From the NCBI GenBank assembly GCA_003116975.1, contig BGKB01000025.1, positions 186,001 through 250,000 of the forward strand: a DNA stretch of 64,000 nt, written 5' to 3'. Origin of the DNA: Aurantiochytrium sp. KH105 (lineage: Eukaryota; Sar; Bigyra; Thraustochytrida; Thraustochytriidae). The position numbers were made by a program, and so were the translations under genes. The notes beneath the pieces are model-generated. The model did no database searches. It was not told the origin of the DNA and saw only the letters and a program-made list of their open reading frames with translations. Of this stretch, positions 36,242 through 45,771 are shown piece by piece. The number at the start of each line of letters is the position of its first letter. Position 1 is the first letter of the stretch.

Positions 36242-38563
36242 ATGCGGTGCGCCGGGCGCATCGAATTGTCCTCAATCGTTCGCCGACCTGCGCGAGCATG
36301 GAGCCCTCGAGGCGGGCGTGGTGGCCTCGCTGCTGACGCCGCATGGTGGAGGCTCAGGCGGGCGAGTCCAGCATTTCGCCAGGCGTCCCTGTCCCCGCCC
36401 ATCGCTGCGCAGACAGCAAGCCTGACGACAAAAGCACAGTCGCCTTCGCAGTTGCGGTCGCCGTCGCCGTCGCAATCGCAGTCGCAACCAGCGATACCGA
36501 CAGAGGTTCCTGTGCTTATTGCAGGAGCAGGGCCGGTGGGGACGCTTACGTCTCTCTTGCTGTCCAAGCACGGCGTGCAGTCTCTTGTCGTGGAGCAAGG
36601 CGAAGCGGGCGGGGACGGCGCAGGCGTGTCTGGAACGAAACTCGACCAAAACGACGATGAACATCATGCGTTGCCGCATCCACGGGCCCATGTAATGCAT
36701 ACGCGCGCCATGGAGGTGCTGCGTCAGCTGGGTCTTGAAGAAACGGTGTGGGGTCATGTGCCGCCTTCCGAGCATTGGCGTCGCTTTCGCTACTGCACCT
36801 CGCTCTTGGGCGATGATCTCGCTGTCATGGACCACTTTCGCACCGAAGAGTTTAAACTCTTGGGTTCGTTAAGCCCATGCCGTGTTGCGCAGCTTTCGCA
36901 GCCGATCCTTGAAAACATCCTCAGCGAGGCCGCAAACGCCGCAGCCGAAAGTTCTGGCGCAAAAGTGCTGACAGGCCATATTGTCCAAGATCTTTCACCT
37001 CGCAGCGAGGATGGCGGGGTGAATGTCACGATTTGCCCGACGAACGGTGGGCCGCCAACCACCATCGCGGCCCAATACGTCGTCGGCGCGGACGGAACCC
37101 GAAGCGCCGTGCGCCGCGCGCTAGGTATCACATCCCGAGGCGAGCACGACATGGAGTCCTTTGCCAGCATTCATTTCACAAGTCGCGAGCTTGGCAAAAG
37201 GCTGGCCAAGGATCGGCGGGGCGCCATGCTGTCCTTTGTGTTCAGCCCAGACGTACTTGGAGTGGTTGTTTCGCACGATTTGCGTCGGGGCGACTGGGTC
37301 ATCCATGCGCCCTTTTTCCCGCCGGCACAATCTCTCGAGGACATCTGCGGCACCGAAGAGGCTTGCATTGAAATCATCCGTCAGTGTTGTGCTCCGATGT
37401 CAACGCACAAAGGCGCAGAGGACGATCCTCTACGTGACCTAGAACTCCACTCCGTGCGGGCCTGGGGCATGCACGCCACTTGCGCCACTTCTTTTGCCGG
37501 CATGGGTAATCGTGTTTTCCTCGCTGGAGATGCCGCACACCAGTTTCCCCCCTCCGGTGGCTTTGGTGTTAATGCCGGTCTCGTCGATGCACATAATCTC
37601 GCCTGGAAGCTCGCGTACACGCTGCAAGGAAAAGCAGGCCCCAGCCTTCTCGCTTCCTACGACCTTGAGCGGCGCCCCGTCATCGAGGATGCATTGAGTG
37701 TTGCCGTCGACAACTACCGTCGAGGCCTCCTTCCAGCTCGCGCCATGGGCCTCGAGCGAAATCTTGTCGCCACGGCCGTATCAATGCTTGGGCAAGGTGG
37801 CGCCACCCTTCCATGGGCCGGTGACCTCGTGAGTGGAATGCTTACAGTCGGCAAGCAGCATTTGCGATCCCCCGCGCTCGTCAAGTCACGCGTTAAGCGC
37901 GTGGTCGAGGAGGACCAGGACGCTCTGCCGCTCCTCTTCCCACGCACAGACAAGGGTTTTCGATACTTTCCGGAGGCTGGCGGCGTCGCACGGCCTGCAA
38001 CTTCTCCGACATCCACGCCTCGGGATCTGAGTCCCAGTGAGTTCTGGCTCAAGCCTCACTTGAAAAGAGGCACTCAGAAAGATATTGCGCTCGGGACTTC
38101 CCCCGGTCAGGCCCTCCCCCACGCTTGGATTCTAGAACGCGACTCCAACTTGCGACTTTCCACTATTGATATCATCAGCGCACAGCTTCCCGCATACACG
38201 CTTCTTTACGCAATGCCATCGATTTGGCGCCCTGCCTTGGAAACGCTTCACCGAAAGTATGGAAAGGCGAAAACAGATCAAGTTATTCGTGGCGTTGCGC
38301 TTGTGCCTCTACAATTACCTGACGGTACCACCGGAGACACCGGCGATTTCAAAGAAGCTGTATTTGTGTACGAGGCTAACTCGCCCTGGGAGAAGCTCCG
38401 TGAGATTAGTGAGCGTGGCGCTCTCCTGGTGCGCCCGGATGGCCACATTGCGGCTCAATTGGCGGGCCCGTCCTCCTCTACCCCGGCAGCGTCTTCTCGA
38501 GATCTCTCGCATGACATACTCAAAGTTTTAGAGGAGCTCGAACTTCGCATTAACTGTAATTGA
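36242..38563 (+). CDS. FAD-dependent aromatic-ring-type monooxygenase
   Basis: The product is 773 residues from the ATG at 36242; 37 more if the ATG at 36131 is used. It has the class A flavoprotein hydroxylase layout. The dinucleotide motif VLIAGAGPVGTLTSLLLSKHG lies near residue 90, the DG motif VVGADGTRSAVRRALG near 285, and the GD motif FLAGDAAHQFPPSGGFGVNAG near 425. The C-terminal 150 residues form the thioredoxin-like domain seen in phenol-hydroxylase relatives, ending GALLVRPDGHIAAQLAG. Such enzymes use NAD(P)H and O2 to hydroxylate aromatic rings. The N-terminus is Arg/Ala-rich without acidic residues (RRPARAWSPRGGRGG), so mitochondrial import is possible. The substrate is unknown, and no pathway neighbours help. 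Confidence 0.85.
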   Translation: MRCAGRIELSSIVRRPARAWSPRGGRGGLAADAAWWRLRRASPAFRQASLSPPIAAQTASLTTKAQSPSQLRSPSPSQSQSQPAIPTEVPVLIAGAGPVGTLTSLLLSKHGVQSLVVEQGEAGGDGAGVSGTKLDQNDDEHHALPHPRAHVMHTRAMEVLRQLGLEETVWGHVPPSEHWRRFRYCTSLLGDDLAVMDHFRTEEFKLLGSLSPCRVAQLSQPILENILSEAANAAAESSGAKVLTGHIVQDLSPRSEDGGVNVTICPTNGGPPTTIAAQYVVGADGTRSAVRRALGITSRGEHDMESFASIHFTSRELGKRLAKDRRGAMLSFVFSPDVLGVVVSHDLRRGDWVIHAPFFPPAQSLEDICGTEEACIEIIRQCCAPMSTHKGAEDDPLRDLELHSVRAWGMHATCATSFAGMGNRVFLAGDAAHQFPPSGGFGVNAGLVDAHNLAWKLAYTLQGKAGPSLLASYDLERRPVIEDALSVAVDNYRRGLLPARAMGLERNLVATAVSMLGQGGATLPWAGDLVSGMLTVGKQHLRSPALVKSRVKRVVEEDQDALPLLFPRTDKGFRYFPEAGGVARPATSPTSTPRDLSPSEFWLKPHLKRGTQKDIALGTSPGQALPHAWILERDSNLRLSTIDIISAQLPAYTLLYAMPSIWRPALETLHRKYGKAKTDQVIRGVALVPLQLPDGTTGDTGDFKEAVFVYEANSPWEKLREISERGALLVRPDGHIAAQLAGPSSSTPAASSRDLSHDILKVLEELELRINCN

Positions 38564-39128
38564 ACTTTACTTGTGGTAGGCCTAGTAAGGCTCTCGTACG
38601 GAACATCTTGGGGTGAAAGTCACGGAAAGAAAGAGCGTGAAAAAAATCAATCTCTTTTTTATCCGTTTGGTTTCAGGCTCGGAACTTCGACCTTTAAACT
38701 GGCACTGCACTGCGGCCTGCACTGTCCTGTCCTGCACTGGACGAACTAAGGCGAGCGTTCCACCGTCTTGGACTGACGCCCAGGGGACCAGACCCCGTCA
38801 CGGCGTAAGGGATAAGACAAAGTGCGACGGGAATCGTTTGCAGTACGAACAAAGGAGGCCGGCCAACTTGGCTAGTATTTTAATCGGCCTAGGCCTGCTA
38901 GACCTCGATATTATCGCAATCATATATAGCAGCGAAGTGGCGGATGCCAGCACTGGTGAAAAGGTGCTCACTCACACGAAAGCAAGACAGAACCCGCTTC
39001 CTCGTCCGAGGAGCAAACAGACTATCTCCCCTAGGCTGCGACGCAACGCAGAGAAAAGCACGCGGAAGGGCCGCGTTGGGCGTCCCGCCCACGCCGGCTG
39101 GACCTCGAGTGCCGCACGCTCGTTGACC
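38564..39128. other. Upstream region of EGF-7TM paralogue A
   Basis: About 565 bp after the monooxygenase stop. The frame of paralogue A stays open back to 38613, but the translation has no similarity to the other paralogues, so I treat it as non-coding. TAGGCCTA-like palindromes occur at about 38578 and 38889. Confidence 0.5.
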
Positions 39129-40280
39129 ATGGTGACTGATTGCATTGTCCATTGCGAAGAGGCCAATCGTGGAACATGCATCGAGAGCGCCATCAACAGC
39201 TCTTTCTATCATGGTGATACATGCTTGTGTGACAATGCATGGACACGTGACACGACCAACGTCTGGATTGAATCCGCAAGGTGTCCATTGTCTGTACTCT
39301 TTGCAAGAGTATTCTTCTGCGTCTGCTCTGCTGGGTCTGGAACGCTGTTTCTGCTCAGTATTTGGCTTTTGTACCAATTTGGGAGAAACCATCGGTCGAT
39401 AGCGATTCCTTTGCGCCTGTGTATTGCATCTCTCGCGCACCTCGGCTATGACGTAATCCGCTTATTCTCGCTGCAGACGTCACTCGTCACAACTCTTCTT
39501 TATTTGGCGTTCAACGTCGCTCTTCTCGAACTTTTGAGAGCATTTGCATTGCAAACTGCTGCTTCGGTCGTAGAAATTCTACGAAAGTACCCCAAGAAGC
39601 ACGAGGCTCTTCTTTCCAACTATGCAATGGTTATTTTATGGAGTACAAGCTCAATGCTCTTGTCCATGTTTGTTCAGGTCGGAGCGCGCATGTTTGGACA
39701 TTGGAGATTCGCCGCTGGGGACATTGACGGATTCAATGCAGGCAGTATGTTTGCGCTATTAGGCATTTCCCTCGGCCTGCTCGGTTTTTTCCCGGCAATC
39801 TTCCTCTTTTCAAGAAAGCTTCATCAGCTGCTCAATCCAGACACCAATGTCTCGGGTCAGAGTCTTACCACTGCATCGCTGGCATCTTTGAGTTTCAAGC
39901 TTGATGGATTGCTCTCATGTCTACAGCTCGTCAGGAACATTGTGACGTTCCTTGGCTCGGTGTCAATTCTAATTAATTTCGCGGGGCTGGCGTTATATAC
40001 CCTTGGCCATGATGCCGCGGCCTACATTTGGGTCGTCTTTTGGATCGCGCAAGGCGGCACGGTCTTCGGATTGGCGGCACTTTGGAGATTCCAAAGCAAA
40101 CTCATCAGGGCCTCTGTGGTTCCCGATCCCACACACGGTTCGACAGCCCTTGCCTTTGAGGGGACGACTACGAATTCAAAACGTCAAGACAGTTTTCAAG
40201 CTCTCGGACCCATTGTCGTCTCACACAGCACTTCCTCATCATTGAAACTAATTTCGGACCAGGGGTCCCAGGCTCCCTAA
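39129..40280 (+). CDS. EGF-like, seven-helix membrane protein, paralogue A
   Basis: The product is 383 residues from an ATG in good context (ACCATGG) at 39129, the start that aligns with the other two copies. Residues 5-52 hold six cysteines spaced C-x3-C-x7-C-x14-C-x-C-x17-C, the order of one EGF module, with the conserved WTRD. Seven hydrophobic segments follow, including TM2 with HLGYDVIRLF and TM7 with YIWVVFWIAQGGT. The C-terminal 55 residues are hydrophilic and Ser/Thr-rich. With no cleavable signal peptide, TM1 probably acts as a reverse anchor, putting the EGF module outside. It resembles a receptor layout but has no recognised GPCR motif. It is the most diverged of the three tandem copies and lacks the C-terminal SVL-x-H of copies B and C. 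Confidence 0.78.
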   Translation: MVTDCIVHCEEANRGTCIESAINSSFYHGDTCLCDNAWTRDTTNVWIESARCPLSVLFARVFFCVCSAGSGTLFLLSIWLLYQFGRNHRSIAIPLRLCIASLAHLGYDVIRLFSLQTSLVTTLLYLAFNVALLELLRAFALQTAASVVEILRKYPKKHEALLSNYAMVILWSTSSMLLSMFVQVGARMFGHWRFAAGDIDGFNAGSMFALLGISLGLLGFFPAIFLFSRKLHQLLNPDTNVSGQSLTTASLASLSFKLDGLLSCLQLVRNIVTFLGSVSILINFAGLALYTLGHDAAAYIWVVFWIAQGGTVFGLAALWRFQSKLIRASVVPDPTHGSTALAFEGTTTNSKRQDSFQALGPIVVSHSTSSSLKLISDQGSQAP

Positions 40281-40813
40281 TCCAACCCTCACCCCCCCCC
40301 CCCAAAAAAAATCAAAATTAAAAGAAAACTTTTTATAGCCGTTTCGTTGTAGACTTGTTAGTCACTGCTGTGGCACTGGCACTGCGGAAGTTCGTTGAAT
40401 CTGAAGCTAGCTCACTTCTTTGAACTCGAATGCGATGCCGTTCGGGCCCATGTGACTCTCTGTGGCCGTGACTGAGACTCGGAGCCTCTGAGTCTGAGCT
40501 TCTCAAGATGAGCATGAATGCATGGATGTGCAAAGAAGCAACGACATTGGTTTGCTCCACTCTGAGTCAGTCGATGTGCCGAAAATTGAGCGTATCGGTC
40601 CCACGTTCCCCTCGTTTGTGCACAAAAAAGCTAGCGAGCCATTCGGGTGTCGGTTCAAAGTGTACTTTTTGAAGCGATTGTAACCGAGTGTGCACTCATT
40701 CGTTCATCTTCTGCGCCCCTATCACAACATTTGGGCAAACAATCAAAGGCAAACTCCGTCTGCTCATAGTGGCGGCGTGCGCCTGCAGGCCAGGTGACGG
40801 CGGTCACGGGAGC
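40281..40813. other. Spacer between paralogues A and B
   Basis: About 530 bp. A C10/A8 homopolymer junction lies just after the A stop (about 40290-40310). The B frame is open back to an ATG at 40688, which would add 42 residues including a short hydrophobic LRLLIVAACAC. No other gene was seen. Confidence 0.5.
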
Positions 40814-41881
40814 ATGGGCGACCACCATCTGCACGGGGCCATAGCTGCGAACTGCACAGAAACTTGCGAAGTGTCAGGGCACGGGACATGTTTCCAAGAA
40901 GAAGGCTCCTCACTCTTTTCGTGCGTGTGTGACAGTGGCTGGACGCGTGATGACATGCTTATTGTCAATAGTCAGCCAAGCTGCCCGGTTCCACTTGCAG
41001 TACCGCTAACTATCTCTAGCGCGCTGCTCATCGGGAGCTGTTACGTCGCCGTTTGGGCCATCCGTATGGCAATATCAAACCCGTCGACGCGTAGATTTAG
41101 TCTGCAGATTCTCGTGTCCGCTTTGATCCATGCAAGCTATGACGCCACAAAGTTATTCACCTTTGCACCATCGGCATGGTCAACCCTAGGCTTCGCCAGC
41201 GTGACGATGATGTCATTGCACATGACACGGGTCATTATACGCGAGCTAGCAAGCGAAGCATATCATCTCCTTGAAAGAGATCCCCAAAGACTTAAGCCTC
41301 TCATTCTCGTGCGGTCTCGAATCATGGCGTGGACAAATAGTGCCGTCGATTCGACTTTGTTTCTTGTTTTGATCTCGAGGCTTTATTGTGTTGCAGCAAT
41401 CCAGATCGAAGATTGGGATGCATTTAATTACAACACAGTCAGTTCTGCAGGTATTGCATGCATTGCGTACGTTGTCGTGCTTGGAACTTTACAGGTTTTT
41501 TTTGTACAGATGAAAGTCATTGTTTCCTTTAAGAGTAGCGTCCCGAATAGTAAGAATGAGGACTTCCTGCTCGATAGCCTTGAGGATTTTCGCAACACTA
41601 TACTCTTTGTGGCCACGTTTTTATTGATGACCTCGGCATTTCTTTACACGGTGTACATTTTAAAGAGTCAAGAGAGCGACTACGCCTGGATTGTATTTCA
41701 GATGGCGCAGATCGGTACTTTTGTCGACGTGTGGATGTTACGTTCCTTCGCCGAAAGATTGACCACATTCAAGGAAACCAGGCCATTGAAACCTACAGCC
41801 TCTGTTCCATCCAAGGTCAAGCAAAGCCCAAATAATGCGCTCAAAATATCCGACACAACAACTTCTGTGCTGCAACATTGA
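40814..41881 (+). CDS. EGF-like, seven-helix membrane protein, paralogue B
   Basis: The product is 355 residues from the ATG at 40814. Cysteines 14, 18, 26, 37, 39 and 57 follow C-x3-C-x7-C-x10-C-x-C-x17-C, with EVSGHGTC and GWTRDD shared with paralogue C. Asn13 is in an NCT sequon, fitting an extracellular N-terminus. Seven hydrophobic helices follow from residue 58 to about 320. TM2 carries HASYDATKLF, and the last carries YAWIVFQMAQIGT. The cytosolic tail ends SVLQH, nearly the same as SVLRH in paralogue C. An alternative upstream ATG at 40688 cannot be excluded. Function is unknown; a surface sensor or adhesion receptor is the natural guess from topology. Confidence 0.8.
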   Translation: MGDHHLHGAIAANCTETCEVSGHGTCFQEEGSSLFSCVCDSGWTRDDMLIVNSQPSCPVPLAVPLTISSALLIGSCYVAVWAIRMAISNPSTRRFSLQILVSALIHASYDATKLFTFAPSAWSTLGFASVTMMSLHMTRVIIRELASEAYHLLERDPQRLKPLILVRSRIMAWTNSAVDSTLFLVLISRLYCVAAIQIEDWDAFNYNTVSSAGIACIAYVVVLGTLQVFFVQMKVIVSFKSSVPNSKNEDFLLDSLEDFRNTILFVATFLLMTSAFLYTVYILKSQESDYAWIVFQMAQIGTFVDVWMLRSFAERLTTFKETRPLKPTASVPSKVKQSPNNALKISDTTTSVLQH

Positions 41882-42582
41882 GCTGCAATGCTGGTGGTTG
41901 AGTAGTAAACGCATAATCCACAATGCGATGAAAGTGATAATCAGAAACGAGGTTCAGGCCTACTTTTTTAGGAAGTAAACAAGCCTGGCTGGTTAAACTC
42001 GTGGAGCAGAAGGAAAGAAGAAAGAATCTTTCAGATGGAACAAAAAAAACTCAGGGAAAAGCCGTTGGCTTGCTCAGGGACTCACTGTCAGACGAACAAA
42101 CCCGGTCCCGCGCGTCAGTCAGTGGGCGACGGGCAAAGTGGCGGCGGGCGACCGACCATAGGTGTATTAGACGGGGACAGAGACTCGCTTCGGCCCGGAC
42201 TCTCATAGATGCTAGCAGACAGGTGATTGGTGTCTTGAAAGGGACCGTTGAATTCATGGTTGGTGGCGGCATTTGAAGTGTACAGTTACTACTATTCGAC
42301 TACTACTATTTACTGTTAGGAATTATAAGGTCCGAGCGCCAGCAAGCCAGGAAGCAGAATGATCACGGCTAGAGCCAGAGTCTTGACAGTGTCGGATGCA
42401 GAGAGGGAGAAAGAGAGAGAGAGAGAGAGAAAGAAGAAGGAGACCGCCAAACTCGTCATAGGCCTCGTTGCACCCGCCTTCACTCAGCCCATGGAAGAAG
42501 AATAAGGTTGCTGCATCGCGAGCAGACGTGATACTCATCGTTGCAGAAAAGCGAAAACACTGCGGCGAGAGCAGCTGACAAG
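41882..42582. other. Spacer between paralogues B and C
   Basis: About 700 bp. It contains TACTACTATT repeats (42287-42315) and a GA microsatellite (42411-42430). Small open frames have no recognisable content. An ATG at 42541 is in frame with paralogue C but adds only 14 residues. Confidence 0.5.
42411..42430. repeat. (GA)n microsatellite
   Basis: About ten GA units, within a purine-rich block between paralogues B and C. Confidence 0.85.
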
Positions 42583-43617
42583 ATGGTAGACGTCCACTTT
42601 CACGGCAACCTCATCGAGAATTGCTCAGAAGCATGTGAGGTCTCGGGACACGGAACTTGCGTTTGGCATAACGTGTCGGAGCAATTCATTTGCGCTTGCA
42701 ATGGTCAATGGACGCGTGACGACATGCACTTTATCAATCCTCCTCTGGCATGCCCTGTTCCCATGTTGTTTCAGCAAGTCTTTTCGTGCGTGCACCTTCT
42801 CGGGAGTTGCTACATAGCGGCATGGGCAATCCGTTTCGCGCGAGCGTTTCCGAGAGATCGAAAGCTCGGTATTATTTTCTTCGTGTCCGCAGTTTCTCAC
42901 GCAGTATATGACATTATAAGGATCGTCACCGTCAATGAATCTGCAATCGGCGCGATATCATTTGCGTTTATATGTATATCATGCGTCAACTGCGCGCGAA
43001 CAGTCATCCTCGAACTCGCACAAGAAGCGCACGAGCTCGTACACGATAATGCAGAGCAGCTCGAGCACTTTGTCCTTGTTTATTCGAGGTTAGCTGCTTG
43101 GGTAGACTCCGTGGTGGACACTGTCAGCTCACTTATGGTCGTCGCGAGACTGTTCGGCACCAGCGCGCTGAGTAGTGACGATATTCTGGGCTATAATCAA
43201 AACACAAGGATCAACATTTGGCTGCTAACCGTCGCCGAAATTGTTCTGGCTGTTTCCTTCCAGGTATTCCTCTCACGTATACGTATGATTCTCAGCATGA
43301 ACAATGGTGCCTCGGCGACATCGGAGACGGGGACGTTCCTTCTTCGAAGTATCAAAAAATATCGAGACCTTATGGTCGTTGCAGCGGGCAATATATGCGT
43401 CTGCTCCACTATTCTTGGATATCGATACAAACAATCCAATGAAAATCTCGAGAACGTGTGGATACTTTTTGCGTACGTGCAAGCAAGATCTCTCGCGCAG
43501 TTGACACTTTGGCGTGGTCCCATTGTCGAGTTGGCAGAGCTTCGGAGCAAAAAAGATCCAGCTTCGACCGGATTCGGTCGAATCACGTCCGGACACTTTT
43601 CGGTGTTACGGCATTGA
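42583..43617 (+). CDS. EGF-like, seven-helix membrane protein, paralogue C
   Basis: The product is 344 residues from the ATG at 42583. The six cysteines sit at exactly the positions seen in paralogue B (14, 18, 26, 37, 39, 57), with EVSGHGTC and QWTRDDM. Sequons NCS and NVS lie in this ectodomain. Seven hydrophobic helices follow, with TM2 motif HAVYDIIRIV and TM7 beginning NVWILFAYVQ. The C-terminus ends SVLRH. The last 12 bp overlap the 3' end of the coiled-coil gene on the other strand. B and C are clearly closer to each other than to A, consistent with stepwise tandem duplication. The family is not recognised. Confidence 0.8.
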   Translation: MVDVHFHGNLIENCSEACEVSGHGTCVWHNVSEQFICACNGQWTRDDMHFINPPLACPVPMLFQQVFSCVHLLGSCYIAAWAIRFARAFPRDRKLGIIFFVSAVSHAVYDIIRIVTVNESAIGAISFAFICISCVNCARTVILELAQEAHELVHDNAEQLEHFVLVYSRLAAWVDSVVDTVSSLMVVARLFGTSALSSDDILGYNQNTRINIWLLTVAEIVLAVSFQVFLSRIRMILSMNNGASATSETGTFLLRSIKKYRDLMVVAAGNICVCSTILGYRYKQSNENLENVWILFAYVQARSLAQLTLWRGPIVELAELRSKKDPASTGFGRITSGHFSVLRH

Positions 43618-44679
43618 ACATGTCTCTTCTCTGCGCCGTGACGAGGAATCAGGGTTTGCCCTGCCCACGGTGTGCTTTCTCTGGCTCATGTAATTTGCTT
43701 TTGGCACATCTTTTGCACCGGGTATTTGAACGTAGGCTTCTCTCCAACGTTCATCATCCCGATACTCACCGTGCCGTTTCGGGACTTGAGAGTTCACATT
43801 GTTTGTTGATTGCACGACGCCCTGAAGCCCGATTTTCATCTCAACGACAGAGAGCATGCTCGCTTGAGCCTGACCACGAAAGTGGTCAACCATAAGTTCA
43901 AGTTCGTCCTTTTCCGATTTGAGCTGGGCAATTTGAAGTTCGAATGATATCCGCTGTTCTTCGAGGGTGCGCCGCAACTCACTTTCGAGACGCTCACGTC
44001 GGGCTGTCTCCCGGACGAGGTCGTCCTTGAGCCGGGTCTCGAGAGCAGCAGCTGCAGCTGCTCGATCCTCTTCGCGCGCAAGGTGCCGCCGCAGCTCACC
44101 TGCCTGAGCCTGAGCCTCTGCAACGCTTGCTTCGGCACGTTCTGCGCGCTGACGCAACGCGTCTTGCGCTTCACGGAATTGTTTTCTTTCCGAGGCGAAG
44201 AGCTTGGAGGACTTTTGCGCTTGATCGCGGGCCATGGCGGCTTCTCTTCGGAACTTACAAATTTGAGTGTACATGGCAATCTTTTCCCTCGGTAGCTTGT
44301 GTAAACTATTGTACATTTGAGCATGTTCATACGTGTCTTTTTCCAGGATCGCCTGTTTGTATCGCTTCACTGCTTCGGACCGCACAGACATTGCCTCCTG
44401 TAAGAGACTGTCGATTGCGTCTGCTGTGCGAAGCGCCTCTGCGTCGAGCATCGGACCTTCTTCAGCTTCTTCTGCTTCTTTTTCTTCTCCTAGTACTTGC
44501 TGTTGTAGTTCTTGTTGTCGTTGTTCTTTTTCTTTGTCTTCATATCGATGAGTTCCCTCGAGTCGCTCATCAGCAATAAGTCCTGGTGATCTCACGGTTT
44601 GGGAGCTTTCTTGGGGCATCAATGCCGGGGTAGGTCCACGTGGCGGCGTAGAGTCTTCTGCTGCATGTCCGGCTTTCAT
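43606..44679 (-). CDS. Coiled-coil protein of unknown function
   Basis: The product is 357 residues. Residues 1-80 are Pro/Ser then Gln/Glu-rich. Residues about 85-285 form a long coiled coil rich in Ala, Glu, Arg and Gln (for example EAQDALRQRAERAEASVAEA and LESELRRTLEEQRISFELQI). The basic tail contains RWREAYVQIPG. It lacks signals for a membrane or an enzyme. Such proteins are often cytoskeletal or basal-body components, but nothing specific supports that here. The stop codon lies inside the coding end of paralogue C, so the two mRNAs must overlap. Confidence 0.7.
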   Translation of the reverse strand: MKAGHAAEDSTPPRGPTPALMPQESSQTVRSPGLIADERLEGTHRYEDKEKEQRQQELQQQVLGEEKEAEEAEEGPMLDAEALRTADAIDSLLQEAMSVRSEAVKRYKQAILEKDTYEHAQMYNSLHKLPREKIAMYTQICKFRREAAMARDQAQKSSKLFASERKQFREAQDALRQRAERAEASVAEAQAQAGELRRHLAREEDRAAAAAALETRLKDDLVRETARRERLESELRRTLEEQRISFELQIAQLKSEKDELELMVDHFRGQAQASMLSVVEMKIGLQGVVQSTNNVNSQVPKRHGEYRDDERWREAYVQIPGAKDVPKANYMSQRKHTVGRANPDSSSRRREETCSMP

Positions 44680-45771
44680 GGGCGCCTCCGCCCGCTGGTC
44701 CGGGACTTCTCTCCGTTGTCAGACCACTTCCTTTCTCGACGGAGATCACCGCGCGCGCCGCCTTCAACCACGTGCCATTCAAGCGATGACCGCTTTTCAT
44801 GCCATGACGCAGACTCGCCAGACGCACGGATATGCTCGCTTTTTTACTCAAAGAGGCGTTACACTTCAAGACGACTCGGACTCGGACTTTCGACCGGACT
44901 CGGAATCATGTTTGCCACGAATGCGAGACACATTGATAACGTCCCCATGGTGCACTATTAGTCGCCTCGTTACGCACGCTCCTCATGAAGATGAAAAGAA
45001 CACTAGAACGAGCACTGCCACTGCCACAGCAACGGCAAACCAAGGAATGGGACTCTGAGACCAGTAACGTAGGAGGGAAATAGTCGAGAGCTTGTTGCTA
45101 GAGCCATTTTCTCTTTCCACCGCCATGTTTGGCTGACTTTCAATACCACTGTTGTGCGCAGATAGAAATTCTACTCCAGAAAATCATAGATCAGCACCGC
45201 TGGGAGTAGCAGCAGCAGCAGTAGTTCGCTATCGGCAATTAAGCACGCGATTTAGTGCACTCCCCACGACCACTACCCAACAAGCGTCCTTTGTGAGTCG
45301 GGCGCTGGTACCTCCAGCATCAAACATGATGCGCAGGAGTTCGGATGTTGCGCCGCCCAGCGTCCAGCTGCTTGCTGCATGTACGTCCATAACTTGCCTG
45401 CAGAATCAGAGTCGTGAGAATGGTGGCCAGACACAACATATCCGATCGAACCTCATTGAGTAACATTCATCGAGCAATCACGAAAAAAGGGGGCAAAAGA
45501 ATTGTATTATGTGGGGAGGGGTTTGGGTTGGGTTGGGAGGGAAAGGATAGGAAAGGGGTTAAGCGAAGTGAGGTCAGATTGATGGGATGGATGATGATGG
45601 GCGGGGGCTGCTCATGGGCAAAAGAAGAGGGGCAAAGCACCTCTCTCGACAACCGCCAAGACATGAGATACGAGCTGAAAGTGATTCTTCGCGCGCCGGT
45701 GATTTCAGACCTGCTCCCATGAGACGATTCGATTCGAGTCGAGAACGCTCAAGGCGCACCACAACTCGAAC
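44680..45771. other. 1.1-kb region upstream of the coiled-coil gene
   Basis: This region lies between two minus-strand genes and is the coiled-coil gene's upstream side. It contains a candidate small tail-anchored protein (44983..45126, listed separately) and a G-rich GGTTTGGGTTGGGTTGGGAGG block at about 45518-45541. No larger gene could be supported on either strand, although a spliced one is not excluded. Confidence 0.5.
44983..45126 (-). CDS. Candidate 47-residue tail-anchored microprotein or last exon
   Basis: A minus-strand ATG at 45126 with A at -3 and G at +4 opens a 47-codon frame. It ends in a single strong membrane segment, SPIPWFAVAVAVAVLVLVFF, and then SSS before the stop. Only three residues follow the helix, as in tail-anchored ER proteins. 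The frame stays open upstream to a TGA near 45187, and a GTAG acceptor-like site lies just after it. This could therefore be the last exon of a longer spliced gene rather than a free microprotein. No family is recognised. The evidence is one helix and one start context, so confidence is low. Confidence 0.3.
   Translation of the reverse strand: MAVERENGSSNKLSTISLLRYWSQSPIPWFAVAVAVAVLVLVFFSSS

Noticed and set aside
38613-39128. 172-codon N-terminal extension of EGF-7TM paralogue A
   Set aside because: No counterpart in paralogues B or C, no signal peptide; the start at 39129 aligns with the others.
45518-45541. G-rich TTTGGGTTGGG block resembling telomere-like repeat
   Set aside because: Only a few irregular units; not a tandem telomeric array.
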